DNA of 5,847 bases, from contig CAMDSI010000132.1 of assembly GCA_945906915.1 (NCBI GenBank), positions 1 through 5,847 on the forward strand, read 5' to 3'. This DNA is from Spirosoma fluviale. Its GTDB lineage: Bacteria; Bacteroidota; Bacteroidia; Cytophagales; Spirosomataceae. The notes beneath the pieces are model-generated. The model had not been told where the DNA came from, ran no database searches, and worked only from the letters and a program-made list of their open reading frames with translations. A program made the position numbers and the translations under genes. Below are positions 5,773-5,847 of this stretch, one piece after another; position 1 is the stretch's first letter, and each line of letters opens with the position of its first letter.

Positions 5773-5847
5773 CTACGATAATTCCTTTTTCAAAAAGCGT
5801 CCCGTGTGACTATTTTTCTCTTTAGCAATCTGCTCCGGAGTTCCGCT
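5773..5847 (-). CDS. uvrA: UvrA, C-terminal fragment (excinuclease ABC subunit A; truncated by the window edge)
   Basis: The last 24 codons and a TAG stop are readable on the minus strand. The peptide reads SGTPEQIAKEKNSHT then GRFLKKELS. It matches the conserved C-terminus of UvrA, where a Gly-Thr-Pro-Glu block is followed by Ser-His-Thr-(Ala/Gly)-Arg-Phe-Leu-Lys; the E. coli protein ends in a very similar way. UvrA is the damage-sensing ATPase of nucleotide excision repair, but none of its ATPase or zinc-finger parts lie in this window. The assignment rests on a short but distinctive tail. The gene runs in the same direction as the operon that follows 35 bp later. Confidence 0.87.
   Translation of the reverse strand, partial: SGTPEQIAKEKNSHTGRFLKKELS

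Noticed and set aside
5764..5793. Rho-independent terminator after uvrA (CTTTTT/AAAAAG inverted repeat followed by T8)
   Set aside because: The inverted repeat is A/T-only with almost no loop and lies about 13 nt before the T-run, so it would not form a stable terminator stem.
1..5847. Anti-phage defence system, CRISPR array, mobile element or other new multi-gene system
   Set aside because: No nuclease, reverse transcriptase, transposase, repeat array or toxin-antitoxin-like pair is present. The genes belong to known metabolic, redox and repair families, and the only unusual aspect is their arrangement.

Overview
The window looks like a stretch of chromosome from a member of the Bacteroidota. 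Four things point that way: AT-leaning coding sequence with no strong Shine-Dalgarno sites, TAnnTTTG-type -7 promoter elements, a secreted protein whose signal peptide ends in the typical '...A|Q' cleavage site, and a set of Bacteroidota-style housekeeping genes. A placement in Cytophagales is plausible, but this is a guess from the protein flavour and no marker gene proves it. Nothing suggests a phage, plasmid, insertion sequence, CRISPR array or tRNA/rRNA gene. Coding density is very high, and the only non-coding stretches are about 68 bp (93-160) and 35 bp (5738-5772).

Left edge (1-160): the first 30 codons of a secreted protein run leftwards on the minus strand. They are divergent from a plus-strand phosphatidylserine decarboxylase gene (psd, 161-820). 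The 68-bp gap between them appears to hold two overlapping, oppositely oriented promoters. psd ends tail to tail with a long minus-strand operon, and the two stop codons share one TTAA.

Main operon (5737 down to 817, minus strand): six genes separated by 4 nt or less, or overlapping. In transcription order they are: (i) a membrane protein with a haem-type transmembrane domain fused to a two-cluster ferredoxin domain (HdrE/DsrM plus HdrC-like); (ii) a membrane-anchored alpha/beta hydrolase; (iii) a sterol desaturase/fatty acid hydroxylase family di-iron membrane enzyme; (iv) a CCG-domain HdrB-like iron-sulfur protein; (v) a conserved Bacteroidota protein of unknown function; (vi) a free methionine-(R)-sulfoxide reductase. 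Genes (i) and (iv) look like the two halves of one membrane electron-transfer complex. Two probable lipid-acting enzymes sit between them, and a methionine repair enzyme closes the operon. No flavin dehydrogenase or other electron donor is visible.

Right edge (5773-5847): the last 24 codons of uvrA (nucleotide excision repair) lie on the minus strand, 35 bp upstream of the operon.

Most genes belong to known families. The points that deserve a second look are the split Hdr-like pair with a lipid hydroxylase/hydrolase inside it, the uncharacterised 157-residue protein, and the compact overlapping divergent promoters.
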